Source of the DNA: JBCDJG01 sp038748065
Lineage (GTDB): Bacteria > Pseudomonadota > Gammaproteobacteria > Pseudomonadales > Halieaceae
NCBI GenBank assembly: GCA_038748065.1
Contig: JBCDJG010000030.1
Span: 1-55,678 of the forward strand
Reading direction: 5' to 3'
DNA length: 55,678 nt
In this document: positions 43,640 through 52,150 of the stretch, one piece after another
Numbering within the stretch: the first letter of the stretch is position 1
How the letters are laid out: each line of letters begins with the position of its first letter
Program-made: the position numbers and the translations under genes
Notes under the pieces: model-generated
What the model was told of the DNA's origin: nothing
The model's database searches: none
The model's input: only the letters and a program-made list of their open reading frames with translations

Positions 43640-44551
43640 ATGCGCCGCGTCGATCTTAATCTTCTTTACATCCTCCGGGAACTGCTCAAAGAACCCAACA
43701 CGACCAAGGTCGGCGAGCGCCTTGGCCTGACCCAGTCCGCGGTCAGCGCCTCACTGGGTCGCCTGCGCTGGGCCTTCCAGGACGATCTCTTTGTTCGCTC
43801 GGGTCGAACGCTGGTGCCAACGCGGCGCGCTGAAGGTTTGCTCGAGCCCGTCGAGCACATCATCAGCTGTATTGAGGGCCTTGTTGAAGAAGTCCGCTTC
43901 GAGCCGCAGAAACTCCAGCGCACCTTTACCCTGGTCAGCGCAGACTTTTTGATGGAATTGTTCGTTCACAAGATCATCGCCGATATTCTGCCGCAGGCGC
44001 CGCGAACCAAGGTAGTGTGTTCGCAGTTTATGCCCGATACCCGTGAGCGGGTCCGCTCGGGCCACCTCGACCTGATGGTTGGCCCCGCGCTGGTCAGCCA
44101 GCAGGACTTTGACGCGCTGAGCATGCAGGTTGTTTACCGGGACCGATTGGTAGCCGCCGTGCGCGCCGACAGCGAGAAATACGGCGAGTCCTTAACTATG
44201 GACGAGTTGCTGAAGGCGGACTTCCTCGAGTTCAACCCCGCCGTGGGTGGAGGCTTGATCTCAACGACCCAACGAATGGTCACGGAAATGGGGCTGAAGC
44301 TTAAAACGGTGGGGGAGTTTACCTCCCAGGCGACGCTGGTTCACTCCCTGAAGTCGGCAGACGTCATCAGCATTCTCCCGGGGAAACTGATCGAGGTACT
44401 TGCCCCGGAGGCCAGCGTGCGAGCCATTGACCTGCCCTTCGAAACTGAACCCTTTGACGTTTATATGATGTGGAATAACTCCTTTGACAATGACCCTGAG
44501 CATCAGTGGTTCCGGGAAATCGTCGAGCGCGCGCTGGAAGTTCTGGAGTAG
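43640..44551 (+). CDS. LysR-family regulator, closest twin of the 45402 gene
   Basis: The 303-aa protein opens MRRVDLNLLYILRELLKEPN with the helix-turn-helix VGERLGLTQSAVSASLGRLRWAF and DDLFVRSGRTLVPTRRAEG, and ends DPEHQWFREIVERALEVLE. The N-terminal ~70 residues are nearly identical to those of 45402, and the whole plan is shared. The inducer-binding part differs (for instance LMELFVHKIIADIL versus LIEQFAHGVIAEL), which suggests two related inducers or diverging duties. The ribosome site before ATG 43640 is weak. It follows the C45 gene by 61 bp and precedes the SDR gene by 9 bp, so it is part of the same run. Confidence 0.9.
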   Translation: MRRVDLNLLYILRELLKEPNTTKVGERLGLTQSAVSASLGRLRWAFQDDLFVRSGRTLVPTRRAEGLLEPVEHIISCIEGLVEEVRFEPQKLQRTFTLVSADFLMELFVHKIIADILPQAPRTKVVCSQFMPDTRERVRSGHLDLMVGPALVSQQDFDALSMQVVYRDRLVAAVRADSEKYGESLTMDELLKADFLEFNPAVGGGLISTTQRMVTEMGLKLKTVGEFTSQATLVHSLKSADVISILPGKLIEVLAPEASVRAIDLPFETEPFDVYMMWNNSFDNDPEHQWFREIVERALEVLE

Positions 44552-44560
44552 GCTCAAACT

Positions 44561-45385
44561 ATGAACGTCGAAGAAAAAGCCGTTTCCAATGGACTCGCCC
44601 TGTCGGGCCTGCGGGTATTGGTGACCGGTGCCGCCTCCGGCCTCGGCGCTGCAACCTGCCGCCTGTTGGCGGTCCAGGGCTGTAGCGTTGCTATCAATCA
44701 CCTTCCTGCTGAGCAGGCGCAGGCGGAAGAGCTGGCGCAGCACTGCCGGGGTGAAGGCGTTGAGGCGCTGACGCTGGCCGCGGACGTCGGCGATGATGAC
44801 GCCTGCCGGCAGATGGCTTTGGAACTTGAGGTCTGGGGAGAATTGCACGGGCTGGTCAATAGTGCCGGCGTTACCCGGCATGTGCCCGACCATAGTGACA
44901 TGGATGCGCTGAGCGCGGAGGATTTCCTGGCAGTCTACCGCGTCAACGTGGTTGGCGGCTTTCAGGTCTTGCGCGCCACGCGCCGCCTGTTGGAGGCAGG
45001 TGCAGCGACACTCGGGCACGCGTCGTCTGTCGTCAATGTTTCCTCACTCTCTGCCCTCAGTGGCGGCGGCTCGTCCGCAGCGTACTGCGCGAGCAAAGGA
45101 GCCTTGAATACCCTGACACTGTCCATGGCGCGGGCACTGGCACCGGCGATCAGGGTAAATGCGGTCTGTCCGGCCTATATCGATACCGGGTGGTTTGCGC
45201 GCGGGCAGGGCGAAGCGGCAGACCGCGCCTTGAAGGAAGCGGTGGAGGCAAACGTGCCCTTGGGTGCTGCGCTTACGCCCCTTGATGTCGCCTATCAGCT
45301 GGCTTTTTTGCTCAGCCCTTCTAGCCGTTACCAGACGGGCGAAATCACCCATATCGATTCGGGCCACCGATTGCTGGAATTCTAG
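44561..45385 (+). CDS. Short-chain dehydrogenase/reductase (SDR)
   Basis: The 274-aa SDR has the cofactor loop VTGAASGLGAATC (about 21-33), the NSAG motif (LVNSAGVTRHV) and the catalytic Ser in NVSSLSALSG, with Tyr/Lys in AAYCASKGAL. It interconverts an alcohol and a ketone with NAD(P)H. The gene is sandwiched between two almost identical LysR regulators (9-bp and 16-bp gaps), so the whole unit LysR-SDR-LysR reads as one transcript. That arrangement may come from a duplication in which the regulator, but not the enzyme, was kept twice. Confidence 0.9.
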   Translation: MNVEEKAVSNGLALSGLRVLVTGAASGLGAATCRLLAVQGCSVAINHLPAEQAQAEELAQHCRGEGVEALTLAADVGDDDACRQMALELEVWGELHGLVNSAGVTRHVPDHSDMDALSAEDFLAVYRVNVVGGFQVLRATRRLLEAGAATLGHASSVVNVSSLSALSGGGSSAAYCASKGALNTLTLSMARALAPAIRVNAVCPAYIDTGWFARGQGEAADRALKEAVEANVPLGAALTPLDVAYQLAFLLSPSSRYQTGEITHIDSGHRLLEF

Positions 45386-45401
45386 CGGAGGAAACGTCCG
45401 G

Positions 45402-46316
45402 ATGCGGCGAGTCGATCTGAATCTACTCTACATTCTCAGGGAACTCTTAAAAGAGCCCAATACCACCAAGGTAGGCGAACGCCTTGGGCTTACCCAGTCT
45501 GCCGTCAGTGCGAGTCTCGGTCGACTGCGCTGGGCTTTCAAGGATGACCTCTTTGTTCGCTCAGGCCGGACCCTTGTCCCTACTCGGCGTGCCGAGAGCC
45601 TTCTGGATCCTGTGGAGCATGTGATTCAGTGCATTGAAGCCCTGGTGGAGGAGGTGCGCTTCGAGCCAGAGAATCTGCAGCGCAACTTTACGGTGGCCAG
45701 TGCTGATTTTCTGATCGAGCAGTTTGCTCACGGCGTCATCGCGGAGCTGTCTGCCGAGGCGCCAAACACGCGCGCGATTTTCTCGCACTTTCTGCCCGAT
45801 ACCCACGAGCGCATGCGCTCTGGTCACCTCGATCTTATGATTTCGTCGCTGCCCGTATCGGTGAATACGCTGGACACGGAATCGCTTCGGACCCAGGTCA
45901 TTTATCAGGACAGGCTGGTCATCGCGGTCAGAGCAAGCAGTGAGCGCTATGGCGACAGCGTGACCATCGATGAACTGAACAGTGCATCGTTTGTTGATTT
46001 CAATCCTGCAATTGGCACAGCTTACGGTTCGACCACGCAGCGCGTTGCGGCCGAGGGCGGCTTTAAAGGCAAAATCGTCGGCGAATTCACCTCGCTGGTC
46101 ACGCTGCTGCGTTCGCTGCGCTCAGCTGATGTGCTCGCTTTGGTACCCCGTCACCTGATCCATCTGATGGGTGAGAACGACGTCCGAGTGATCGAAATGC
46201 CCTTCGAGCGCGCGCCTTTTGACGTCGCCATGATCTGGAACCGTTCCTTCGACCACGATCCCGAGCATCAGTGGTTCCGCGAGATCGTGGAGCGCGAGGT
46301 GACGAAGATCCTCTAG
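45402..46316 (+). CDS. LysR-family regulator, closest twin of the 43640 gene
   Basis: ATG 45402 gives the same opening (MRRVDLNLLYILRELLKEPN) as the regulator at 43640; longer open starts inside the SDR gene are not used. The 304-aa protein keeps the helix-turn-helix and the DPEHQWFREIVE ending, but its effector region is different (NFTVASADFLIEQF, TTQRVAAEGGFKGKIV). The stop shares CTAG with the convergent alpha/beta hydrolase (4-bp overlap). With 43640 and 31175 it makes three closely related LysR proteins within 15 kb. Confidence 0.9.
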   Translation: MRRVDLNLLYILRELLKEPNTTKVGERLGLTQSAVSASLGRLRWAFKDDLFVRSGRTLVPTRRAESLLDPVEHVIQCIEALVEEVRFEPENLQRNFTVASADFLIEQFAHGVIAELSAEAPNTRAIFSHFLPDTHERMRSGHLDLMISSLPVSVNTLDTESLRTQVIYQDRLVIAVRASSERYGDSVTIDELNSASFVDFNPAIGTAYGSTTQRVAAEGGFKGKIVGEFTSLVTLLRSLRSADVLALVPRHLIHLMGENDVRVIEMPFERAPFDVAMIWNRSFDHDPEHQWFREIVEREVTKIL

Positions 46317-47557
46317 CGGAAACGCTTGTCCAGCCAGGCGAGCATCGTCTCACCCGCGAGGGCCTGGCCGTTCGGATCACCATCACGCACCGGCCTGCCG
46401 TGGTGGTTGCCCGGTAAGACTTCGTAGCTTTTGTCCTCGCTTGCCAAGGCGTCAAAAATCGCAGCCGTTTCTGAGGGGAACAGGCTGTTGTCTCCGCTGA
46501 AGCGGATCACCAGAGATGGCTGTGTGATACCCGCCGCAGTCTTTGCCATGGCGGCATTGGAAGACAGGCCTGACCAGGTGCTGAGCCAGCTGTCGGGTGT
46601 GCAGGTCCGGGCGAAGCCGACGCTGCCATAGTTTGACACCATAGGGTTGGGACCCCACAGCGTGCCGTAGGCCCGATCCGTTGGCTCCAGCGACAGGTCG
46701 AAGCAGCGCAAATCAGCATCGGTGCGCCACAGCGTGATGATGGGCGTGTAGGATGCTGCCTTCAGTTTTTCCAGATCCAGCGTTTCTTTAAAGGCCTTGC
46801 GTGCAGCTACGCGGCGCGAGACCTGCTCCTGCGCCCAGGCATCAATGCGTGCAACGCGGGCGCGCTGCGCTGCGCGGTAGCGGGAGACAAAGTCGGCGTC
46901 GTAGCTTGACGACTCGGGTGGCATGGCGAAGCCGTTATCGGCGTTGAAGGGGTTCAGGGTCTCATCGCTTTGCATAGGGTCTGATTCATCCACGACCGAA
47001 GGGTCCATGGAATTCATCAATAATATGCCCTGGCCCGGATGGGGCGACAGGAAGATGACACCGTCGACGAGCGGCAGCTCGACCTTTTGCAGCTTGGTGG
47101 GTTTGCCCGCCGGTGTTTTTGCAAGGCGTTCCCCAGCGGGAAGATTTGCCTGCTGCAGGTAGAAGCTGAAGAGGCTGGCACCCCCTGACATACCGGCAAG
47201 AATGATCGTCTCGTAACCCAGGTTTCTCAGGTGCTGGACACCCGCGGCCACATCCAGCAAGGCGGTTTCGTGCTCGAGTCGGATGTCGTTGCCTATCATA
47301 CGCGGCGCCTGCGTCCACATCGCCACATTGTCTTTGAGAACTTCAGGCACCATGTAGTTGTTGGGCAAGTATTCCCGCGGATGCATACCCATCATGGCGA
47401 TCTTCTCATGGCCACGGTGGGCCAGTATCCCCTGACAGTGGGCGCCATCCGCTGTTGGCACGAGCGCGGGCTCGAAGCGGCTGCCCTCGGGCAGTTGCGT
47501 GGGGTCCCATAGGGCGCCCCGGACGCCCGCCGTTGTTGTGGCTGTTGCTTTAGTCAT
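46313..47557 (-). CDS. Alpha/beta hydrolase
   Basis: The 414-aa cytoplasmic hydrolase carries the nucleophile elbow GMSGGAS (with ETIILAG before it), and a C-terminal NHHGRP with the likely catalytic His. The middle contains a cap-like helical insertion (SRYRAAQRARVARIDAWAQEQ). It would split an ester or amide, or perhaps a carbon-carbon bond. It is followed 21 bp upstream in transcription order by the larger C45-like gene at 47579, so the two form a minus-strand pair. Its 3' end overlaps the LysR gene at 45402 by 4 bp. No signal peptide is seen; family placement beyond alpha/beta hydrolase is uncertain. Confidence 0.8.
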   Translation of the reverse strand: MTKATATTTAGVRGALWDPTQLPEGSRFEPALVPTADGAHCQGILAHRGHEKIAMMGMHPREYLPNNYMVPEVLKDNVAMWTQAPRMIGNDIRLEHETALLDVAAGVQHLRNLGYETIILAGMSGGASLFSFYLQQANLPAGERLAKTPAGKPTKLQKVELPLVDGVIFLSPHPGQGILLMNSMDPSVVDESDPMQSDETLNPFNADNGFAMPPESSSYDADFVSRYRAAQRARVARIDAWAQEQVSRRVAARKAFKETLDLEKLKAASYTPIITLWRTDADLRCFDLSLEPTDRAYGTLWGPNPMVSNYGSVGFARTCTPDSWLSTWSGLSSNAAMAKTAAGITQPSLVIRFSGDNSLFPSETAAIFDALASEDKSYEVLPGNHHGRPVRDGDPNGQALAGETMLAWLDKRFR

Positions 47558-47578
47558 CGAATGATCCTCGCTCTGGCG

Positions 47579-49840
47579 TCAGGAAGGAAACGCCAAGGGT
47601 TGTTCGGGTTGCAGTGCGTTCAGCACCTGGCGTGCACGAACCTGCGCTGTAGTGAAGCGGCGCAGTGCGCGGGAGCGGCTGGCGTTCATGGCATTACCGG
47701 ATAAGCTTGCTGTGTCTCTTGAAATGGCATCGCCTTCTGCCAAGGCCTGGGCGTGTTGTTCAAGAAATCTGTTGAGGTGGCTGACCCCTGCGTAGGCCTC
47801 GTCGAGATCATTCACGAGAGCCTTGGCTCTTTCCCCATCCCCTACGGCGCGTTGGCGGGCGTCTGCGATCATTTCGTCCGCGCTGTCAGCGAGGCGCACT
47901 GTCCAGTAGGCATTGGTTTCGTCGTAGTAGAAATAGCCGTGCGTCGCGCCTGCTGCCGGAAGGTCATAGCTGAGCGGACCGATGCAGCCGCTGTAGAGCC
48001 CCTGGTCGCCGTCGTCTGGCAGCAGGATCGCGGTAAAGGCGTTGCCGTGGTGAGCTGGGCTTGCGCTGTTGCGATAGGCGCCCGACAGAATGTCGGCCTG
48101 CCGCTGCGGGGTCTCTTCCGCACTGGGCGCGTCTTGCGCCGGGGTGCAATACAGACGCTCTACCCATGCATCGTCGATTGCGCCCGAGGCCGGTACAGCC
48201 AGCTGGAAGTAGCAGCGGTTGCGTTCGGCGCCGCCGGGGCCGGCCGTCATGCGGCCAGATGCCAGCATCAGGTTGGCGTGCATGAAGTTGCTGGCGTCAT
48301 AGGTATGCCAGCCACGTTCGATATCGTAGTCCAGCACGCCCTCGTCGTGGCCATGGTTAGCAGAGGGCGCATCGGCGTGTAGCGCACTGTTCCCGGTATA
48401 GAGCAAATCGTGGCCGTGTCCATCGTGATCGTATGTCTGGGTGCGCACAAGGCCATCGGGATAGTCGTCGCTGCGAAAGCGGCTCTCGAATATGTAGCCA
48501 TTGTGGTGGTCTGCCCACTGGCCGCCGGCGCTGCCCATGGCAGAGCCAATGTTCCCCACGGGGTAAGACATGACCTGCTCATAAGCCTGCTGGGCGGTAT
48601 TGGCATAACGCAGGCCATGGAAGGTACAGGCGCCGCGCGGGACGCCGTAGCCCCAGCTATGCTCGGGCTCCATGGCGTGGACCTCACCACCGTGGTGGAC
48701 GTAGGCGACGCCGCGATTGTTCATGCCCGGGTGACCGGCCATGTTGGAGATGCCCAGACCAGGAATCCAACCACCGTGTACGCTGAAGGGGGTATAGATA
48801 AAGGCATTGCCGTCTTCGGGGTAGGCCACGATGGTTGCCTGCATCCAGCAATCGTGGTCGGTGGTGGACGAAGCCTTCAGCCTGCCGTCAGTGGTGGCAT
48901 TGCCCCAGGCACAGAAGCCGCTGCAGCGGTCGGCGATTGATTCCTGGCCTTCGCCCACAGGTGCTTCCAGCGTTGCCTTGGCGCGGTTGATAAAGGCCTG
49001 CTGTCCAAAATACATCGCGGCCAGCAGCGACGGGCTGCCAAGAAATGGCCAGCCCATCTCTTCCTTGCTGCTGGGCGCAGCATCCGTGGGACACCACATG
49101 TGCAACACATTCTCGTATGCCATAGGCAGGCCGTAAGCAGTCACCGCATCTGCCCAGCCGCGGCACATGTCCAGAACTTCGGGTGTAAAGCGAGCGAGCT
49201 GTTCCTCGTGCTTCTTGAGATTTGCGAGGCGCTCATCGGTGAAGCGCAGAGCAGCGAACTCACGAAACACAAAATCACCGTATATTTCCAGCACCTGTTC
49301 CGCGTACTGATAGCCCATCGTATAGGAGGAGCCGCTGACAATCACAATCGGGCAAATCGAGGGCACAACAGGGAAGCCATCAACCCGCAGAACTTCGGTG
49401 CCTGCTCGATCAAGCTCTGGTCGTGCCGCTTCGATAGCCGCCAGGTCACCTGAGCCGAGCAAGGCTGACTTGACCTCGCTGACAATGCGCAGAGCTTCCT
49501 GTGCGGATGCCACACCGGCTTTCGCGTCGCCGGCTGCATCACCAGATATTCGCACACCCTTGAATGAGCCGGTCACCCCACCAATCAGCCACTTGGCCTT
49601 GGTCAGGTGCAGGAGGGCGCTGTCCAGGAGCTCACGCGCCCGGCCATAGCCCGCATCGCCGTAATTGCGCCCAGCGAGATACCGCTGGCAGTACATGAAT
49701 TCGTAGTGGCATTCAGTGAGCTTGGCAATCAGCTCGATGCAGGTGTGGCCGCCGAAGCTGGCGTCGAGATCGAGATGGTTAACGAAGTCATCACCTTCGT
49801 TATGGATGGCAACGGGGGGGGCGGACTGGGCCACGGGCAT
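47579..49840 (-). CDS. Large C45-like hydrolase, copy B
   Basis: The 753-aa protein (ATG 49840, MPVAQSAPPVA; a longer start at 49897 is open but the twin starts at the equivalent place) matches copy A at 28929 along its whole length. Shared blocks include HTCIELIAKLTECHY, RCSGFCAWGNAT (first Cys the likely nucleophile), STTDHDCW, HGGWIPGLGISNMAGHPGMNNRG and the ending RARQVLNALQP. Differences are scattered, as in a duplication that has since diverged. It is upstream of the alpha/beta hydrolase in a two-gene minus-strand operon. Copy A lies 16 kb away on the other strand, so the pair faces inward and brackets the catabolic run. Confidence 0.7.
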   Translation of the reverse strand: MPVAQSAPPVAIHNEGDDFVNHLDLDASFGGHTCIELIAKLTECHYEFMYCQRYLAGRNYGDAGYGRARELLDSALLHLTKAKWLIGGVTGSFKGVRISGDAAGDAKAGVASAQEALRIVSEVKSALLGSGDLAAIEAARPELDRAGTEVLRVDGFPVVPSICPIVIVSGSSYTMGYQYAEQVLEIYGDFVFREFAALRFTDERLANLKKHEEQLARFTPEVLDMCRGWADAVTAYGLPMAYENVLHMWCPTDAAPSSKEEMGWPFLGSPSLLAAMYFGQQAFINRAKATLEAPVGEGQESIADRCSGFCAWGNATTDGRLKASSTTDHDCWMQATIVAYPEDGNAFIYTPFSVHGGWIPGLGISNMAGHPGMNNRGVAYVHHGGEVHAMEPEHSWGYGVPRGACTFHGLRYANTAQQAYEQVMSYPVGNIGSAMGSAGGQWADHHNGYIFESRFRSDDYPDGLVRTQTYDHDGHGHDLLYTGNSALHADAPSANHGHDEGVLDYDIERGWHTYDASNFMHANLMLASGRMTAGPGGAERNRCYFQLAVPASGAIDDAWVERLYCTPAQDAPSAEETPQRQADILSGAYRNSASPAHHGNAFTAILLPDDGDQGLYSGCIGPLSYDLPAAGATHGYFYYDETNAYWTVRLADSADEMIADARQRAVGDGERAKALVNDLDEAYAGVSHLNRFLEQHAQALAEGDAISRDTASLSGNAMNASRSRALRRFTTAQVRARQVLNALQPEQPLAFPS

Positions 49841-49930
49841 TCTCTTCAGCGACAAGTTTTGCGCAGCATAGCCGGGGCCTTGAGCACCTAGAAACAATAT
49901 CTCCGCATGCGTATTAACAGCGCTGCTGAT

Positions 49931-49946
49931 GGCACCCTCAGGTGCC
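49931..49946. repeat. Short perfect hairpin GGCACC-CTCA-GGTGCC
   Basis: The 6-bp GC-rich arms are perfect complements around a 4-nt loop. The site lies between the C45-like copy B start and the end of the LysR gene at 49973, 27 bp past that LysR stop. There is no T run, so it is at most a weak transcription stop. Confidence 0.35.
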
Positions 49947-49972
49947 TCGCGGTCGGGCTTTGCAGGTCAGAC

Positions 49973-50860
49973 TCAGCAAGCCAGCGCGCCGACCATGCGC
50001 TTCAATGCGGGTGATTGCTCGTCAGCGCGATAGAGCACGCCATGTTCGAGATAGGCCAGTGGGTGGTCAAGGGTAATCTGTACCAGATCGGGATACTTCG
50101 CCGACATAGAGTGCTCCGTTGCCAGCCCCAGCCCGATCCCGTGCTGTGCCATCTGTAGCTGTAACTCGGGGTTATCGCTTCTCGGACAGTCGGCCGTCGT
50201 GACGCCCTCTGCGGCAAATAGCTTGCGGTACTGCACCGCGAAGGGTGCCGTGGCGTCGGCTGGCATCAGTATGACAGGCTGCCCCTCCAGATCTTCGGCA
50301 TGCAGCTTGTCGCGCCGGCTCCAGGGGTGGTCTGCGGGCACGACAACGACAAAGCGGGTCCGCGGTGTTTTGATGGTGCAGATTTCACCCTCGTCGTAGG
50401 CCAGTGGCAGATTGGTAAAGATCAGGTCGAGTTCTCGATTACGCAAGCGGTCCAGCAGATCGGTTGAGATCGACATCGTGGTTTGCACGCTGATGCCCGG
50501 GTGTTCGGCCACGAAGGCCAGCGCACTGGCGTAGATCGGAGACGCCAGGAAGTCGTCGGTGAGACCAATGCGTAGCTCACCCGACTCGCCGCGTGCGAAG
50601 GCACGAAAGCCCGCGGTGAGGCTATCCGCGTGCTGCAAGAGCTGCAGGCCGTGCCGATAGAGGTAGTGGCCCTCGGGGGTCAGGGCGATACGTTTTTCGC
50701 TGCGATCGAAGAGATCTGCGCCCAGCGCGTCCTCCAGTTGTCGAATCTGCCGGCTGAGTGGCGGTTGCGTGAGATTGAGCTCCGCAGCCGCGGCTCGGAA
50801 GCTGCCACAGTCAGCGACAACGCGGAAATGGGACAGCTGTTTCAGGGTGTAGGCGCTCAT
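49973..50860 (-). CDS. LysR-family regulator (different branch)
   Basis: The 295-aa protein opens MSAYTLKQLSHFRVVADCGSF with the classic LysR helix-turn-helix (AAAELNLTQPPLSRQIRQLEDALGADLF). Its effector domain has FTNLPLAYDEGEI and GIGLGLATEHSMS. It is unlike the MRRVDLN set at 31175, 43640 and 45402. It is divergent from the LacI-type gene, sharing a 170-bp promoter region with the palindrome ATATTGTAACAATAT (50891-50905). Its target could be the C45-like copy B or the BKACE operon. Confidence 0.9.
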   Translation of the reverse strand: MSAYTLKQLSHFRVVADCGSFRAAAAELNLTQPPLSRQIRQLEDALGADLFDRSEKRIALTPEGHYLYRHGLQLLQHADSLTAGFRAFARGESGELRIGLTDDFLASPIYASALAFVAEHPGISVQTTMSISTDLLDRLRNRELDLIFTNLPLAYDEGEICTIKTPRTRFVVVVPADHPWSRRDKLHAEDLEGQPVILMPADATAPFAVQYRKLFAAEGVTTADCPRSDNPELQLQMAQHGIGLGLATEHSMSAKYPDLVQITLDHPLAYLEHGVLYRADEQSPALKRMVGALAC

Positions 50861-50890
50861 TTATCGATACCGTAATTAACTCAAATAAAG

Positions 50891-50905
50891 ATATTGTAAC
50901 AATAT
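50891..50905. promoter_or_regulatory. 15-bp perfect palindrome between the LysR and LacI genes
   Basis: ATATTGT-A-ACAATAT is a perfect palindrome with one central base, 31 bp upstream of the minus-strand LysR start and in the shared AT-rich promoter region of the LysR and LacI genes. Either regulator could bind it. The surrounding GGTATCAATTCG and TATCGATACC pieces may be further half sites. Confidence 0.45.
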
Positions 50906-51030
50906 TGGTATCAATTCGACCCGCTGTTAAACCTGGGCTTAATCTCTCTAAACCGTTGGCGGTTTGACAATCGGCAGCGGTGTTCCACAGACTTGTAACG
51001 TTAAACGTCAACCCGGATACCGCATTGCCT

Positions 51031-52059
51031 GTGAAATCGCGCGCCACTATCAGATCGATCGCCGAGGCCACCGGCTATTCCGTGATGACAGTCTCCAATG
51101 TGCTGAACAAAAAGCCTGGCGTCAGTGAAAAGACTCGCAAGCTCATCCTGCGCGAAATCGACAAACAGAGATACGTGCCGACACAGGCTGGCCGAAGCCT
51201 GAGGGCAGCGCGCCAGTGGTCGATCGGTTTCATAATGGTTGACCCTTCGGAACTCTACCTGGCGGATTATCTGAATGGCCAGGTGGCAGCGAGCCTCAGC
51301 CGTACCTTAAACGATAGCGATTACACCCTGTCGATACGGCTATGTCGCCCCGGCGAGCTTGCCGATACGACGATTTTCCGGCGGCTCTCTGTAGACGGCA
51401 TGATCGTTGTGGTGGGTGGCCAGGATGCGAGAGCTGCCATCGCCGAACCCTTGATGAACCTCGGTGTCCCGGTCGTTGCAGTGCAGGGCCCGGTGCCCGC
51501 CGGTTTGGATGACGCGATGAGCGTCAGACAGGACGACAGGGCAGGCGGCATGCTCCTGGCCGATCATCTTGCGGCGCGTGGGGTCGCGTCGGTGCTGGCG
51601 GTTCTGACGGAGGATGAATGGCCATCATTTGAGTCGAGATTAGCGGGTCTCAAAGCAGGGTTGAAGGCCACGCGCGACGGAGCCTCGGTGTCAGTTTTGC
51701 GCGTCAGCAGCGAGGCAGCCGATGTTGCCCGCGCTGAAATACACGACTGGCTATCACGGCATACCCCGCCGGCTGCGGTATTCGGTGGCAACGATGCGCT
51801 TGCCTACGCCGCGATCAGAGCCCTCGGAGAACAGGGTCTGAGCGTGCCCGATGATGTCATGGTAACCGGCTTCAACGCCTTGGACTTTGCCAGCCTGTTC
51901 TCACCCTCACTCACCACGGTGCGCTCAAGGGGCCGAGAGTTGGGCGAGATGGCCGCCACGGCTATGCTGGAACGTCTGCAACAGGGGCGATTCTCGCGCC
52001 GCTCGCTGACCCTGCCGGTGTCTCTGCAGGTGGGGGATTCGACGCGCCGCTCCTCGTAG
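51031..52059 (+). CDS. LacI-family transcriptional regulator
   Basis: The 342-aa repressor starts (V/M)KSRATIRSIAEATGYSVMTVSNVLNKKPGVS, the standard LacI helix-turn-helix and hinge opening. GTG 51031 is taken because it gives the normal family length before the helix; a GTG at 50980 would add 17 residues of unusual type. The sugar-binding-protein-like effector part has FGGNDALAYAAIRALGEQGLSVPDDVMVTGFNALDFA, the conserved ending of the family. It precedes the BKACE gene by 91 bp, and a TCGATATCGA palindrome between them is a candidate operator. It is likely the repressor of the BKACE operon. Confidence 0.88.
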   Translation: MKSRATIRSIAEATGYSVMTVSNVLNKKPGVSEKTRKLILREIDKQRYVPTQAGRSLRAARQWSIGFIMVDPSELYLADYLNGQVAASLSRTLNDSDYTLSIRLCRPGELADTTIFRRLSVDGMIVVVGGQDARAAIAEPLMNLGVPVVAVQGPVPAGLDDAMSVRQDDRAGGMLLADHLAARGVASVLAVLTEDEWPSFESRLAGLKAGLKATRDGASVSVLRVSSEAADVARAEIHDWLSRHTPPAAVFGGNDALAYAAIRALGEQGLSVPDDVMVTGFNALDFASLFSPSLTTVRSRGRELGEMAATAMLERLQQGRFSRRSLTLPVSLQVGDSTRRSS

Positions 52060-52075
52060 TTATATAAAAATTGAA

Positions 52076-52085
52076 TCGATATCGA
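52076..52085. promoter_or_regulatory. Palindrome TCGATATCGA upstream of the BKACE gene
   Basis: The 10-bp perfect palindrome lies 66 bp before the BKACE start, in an AT-rich 91-bp gap after the LacI gene. LacI proteins bind such centrally symmetric sites, so it may be the operator by which the neighbouring LacI protein controls the BKACE run. Confidence 0.4.
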
Positions 52086-52150
52086 ATAAAAATAACAATA
52101 TATGTATCGGCAAGGCTTTGGCAGACTGGGCGCTTTCGGGAGGACTTACC

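Noticed and set aside
49931..49946. Terminator of the LysR gene at 49973
   Set aside because: The hairpin is perfect but short and lacks a T run on the relevant strand, so it was kept only as a repeat.
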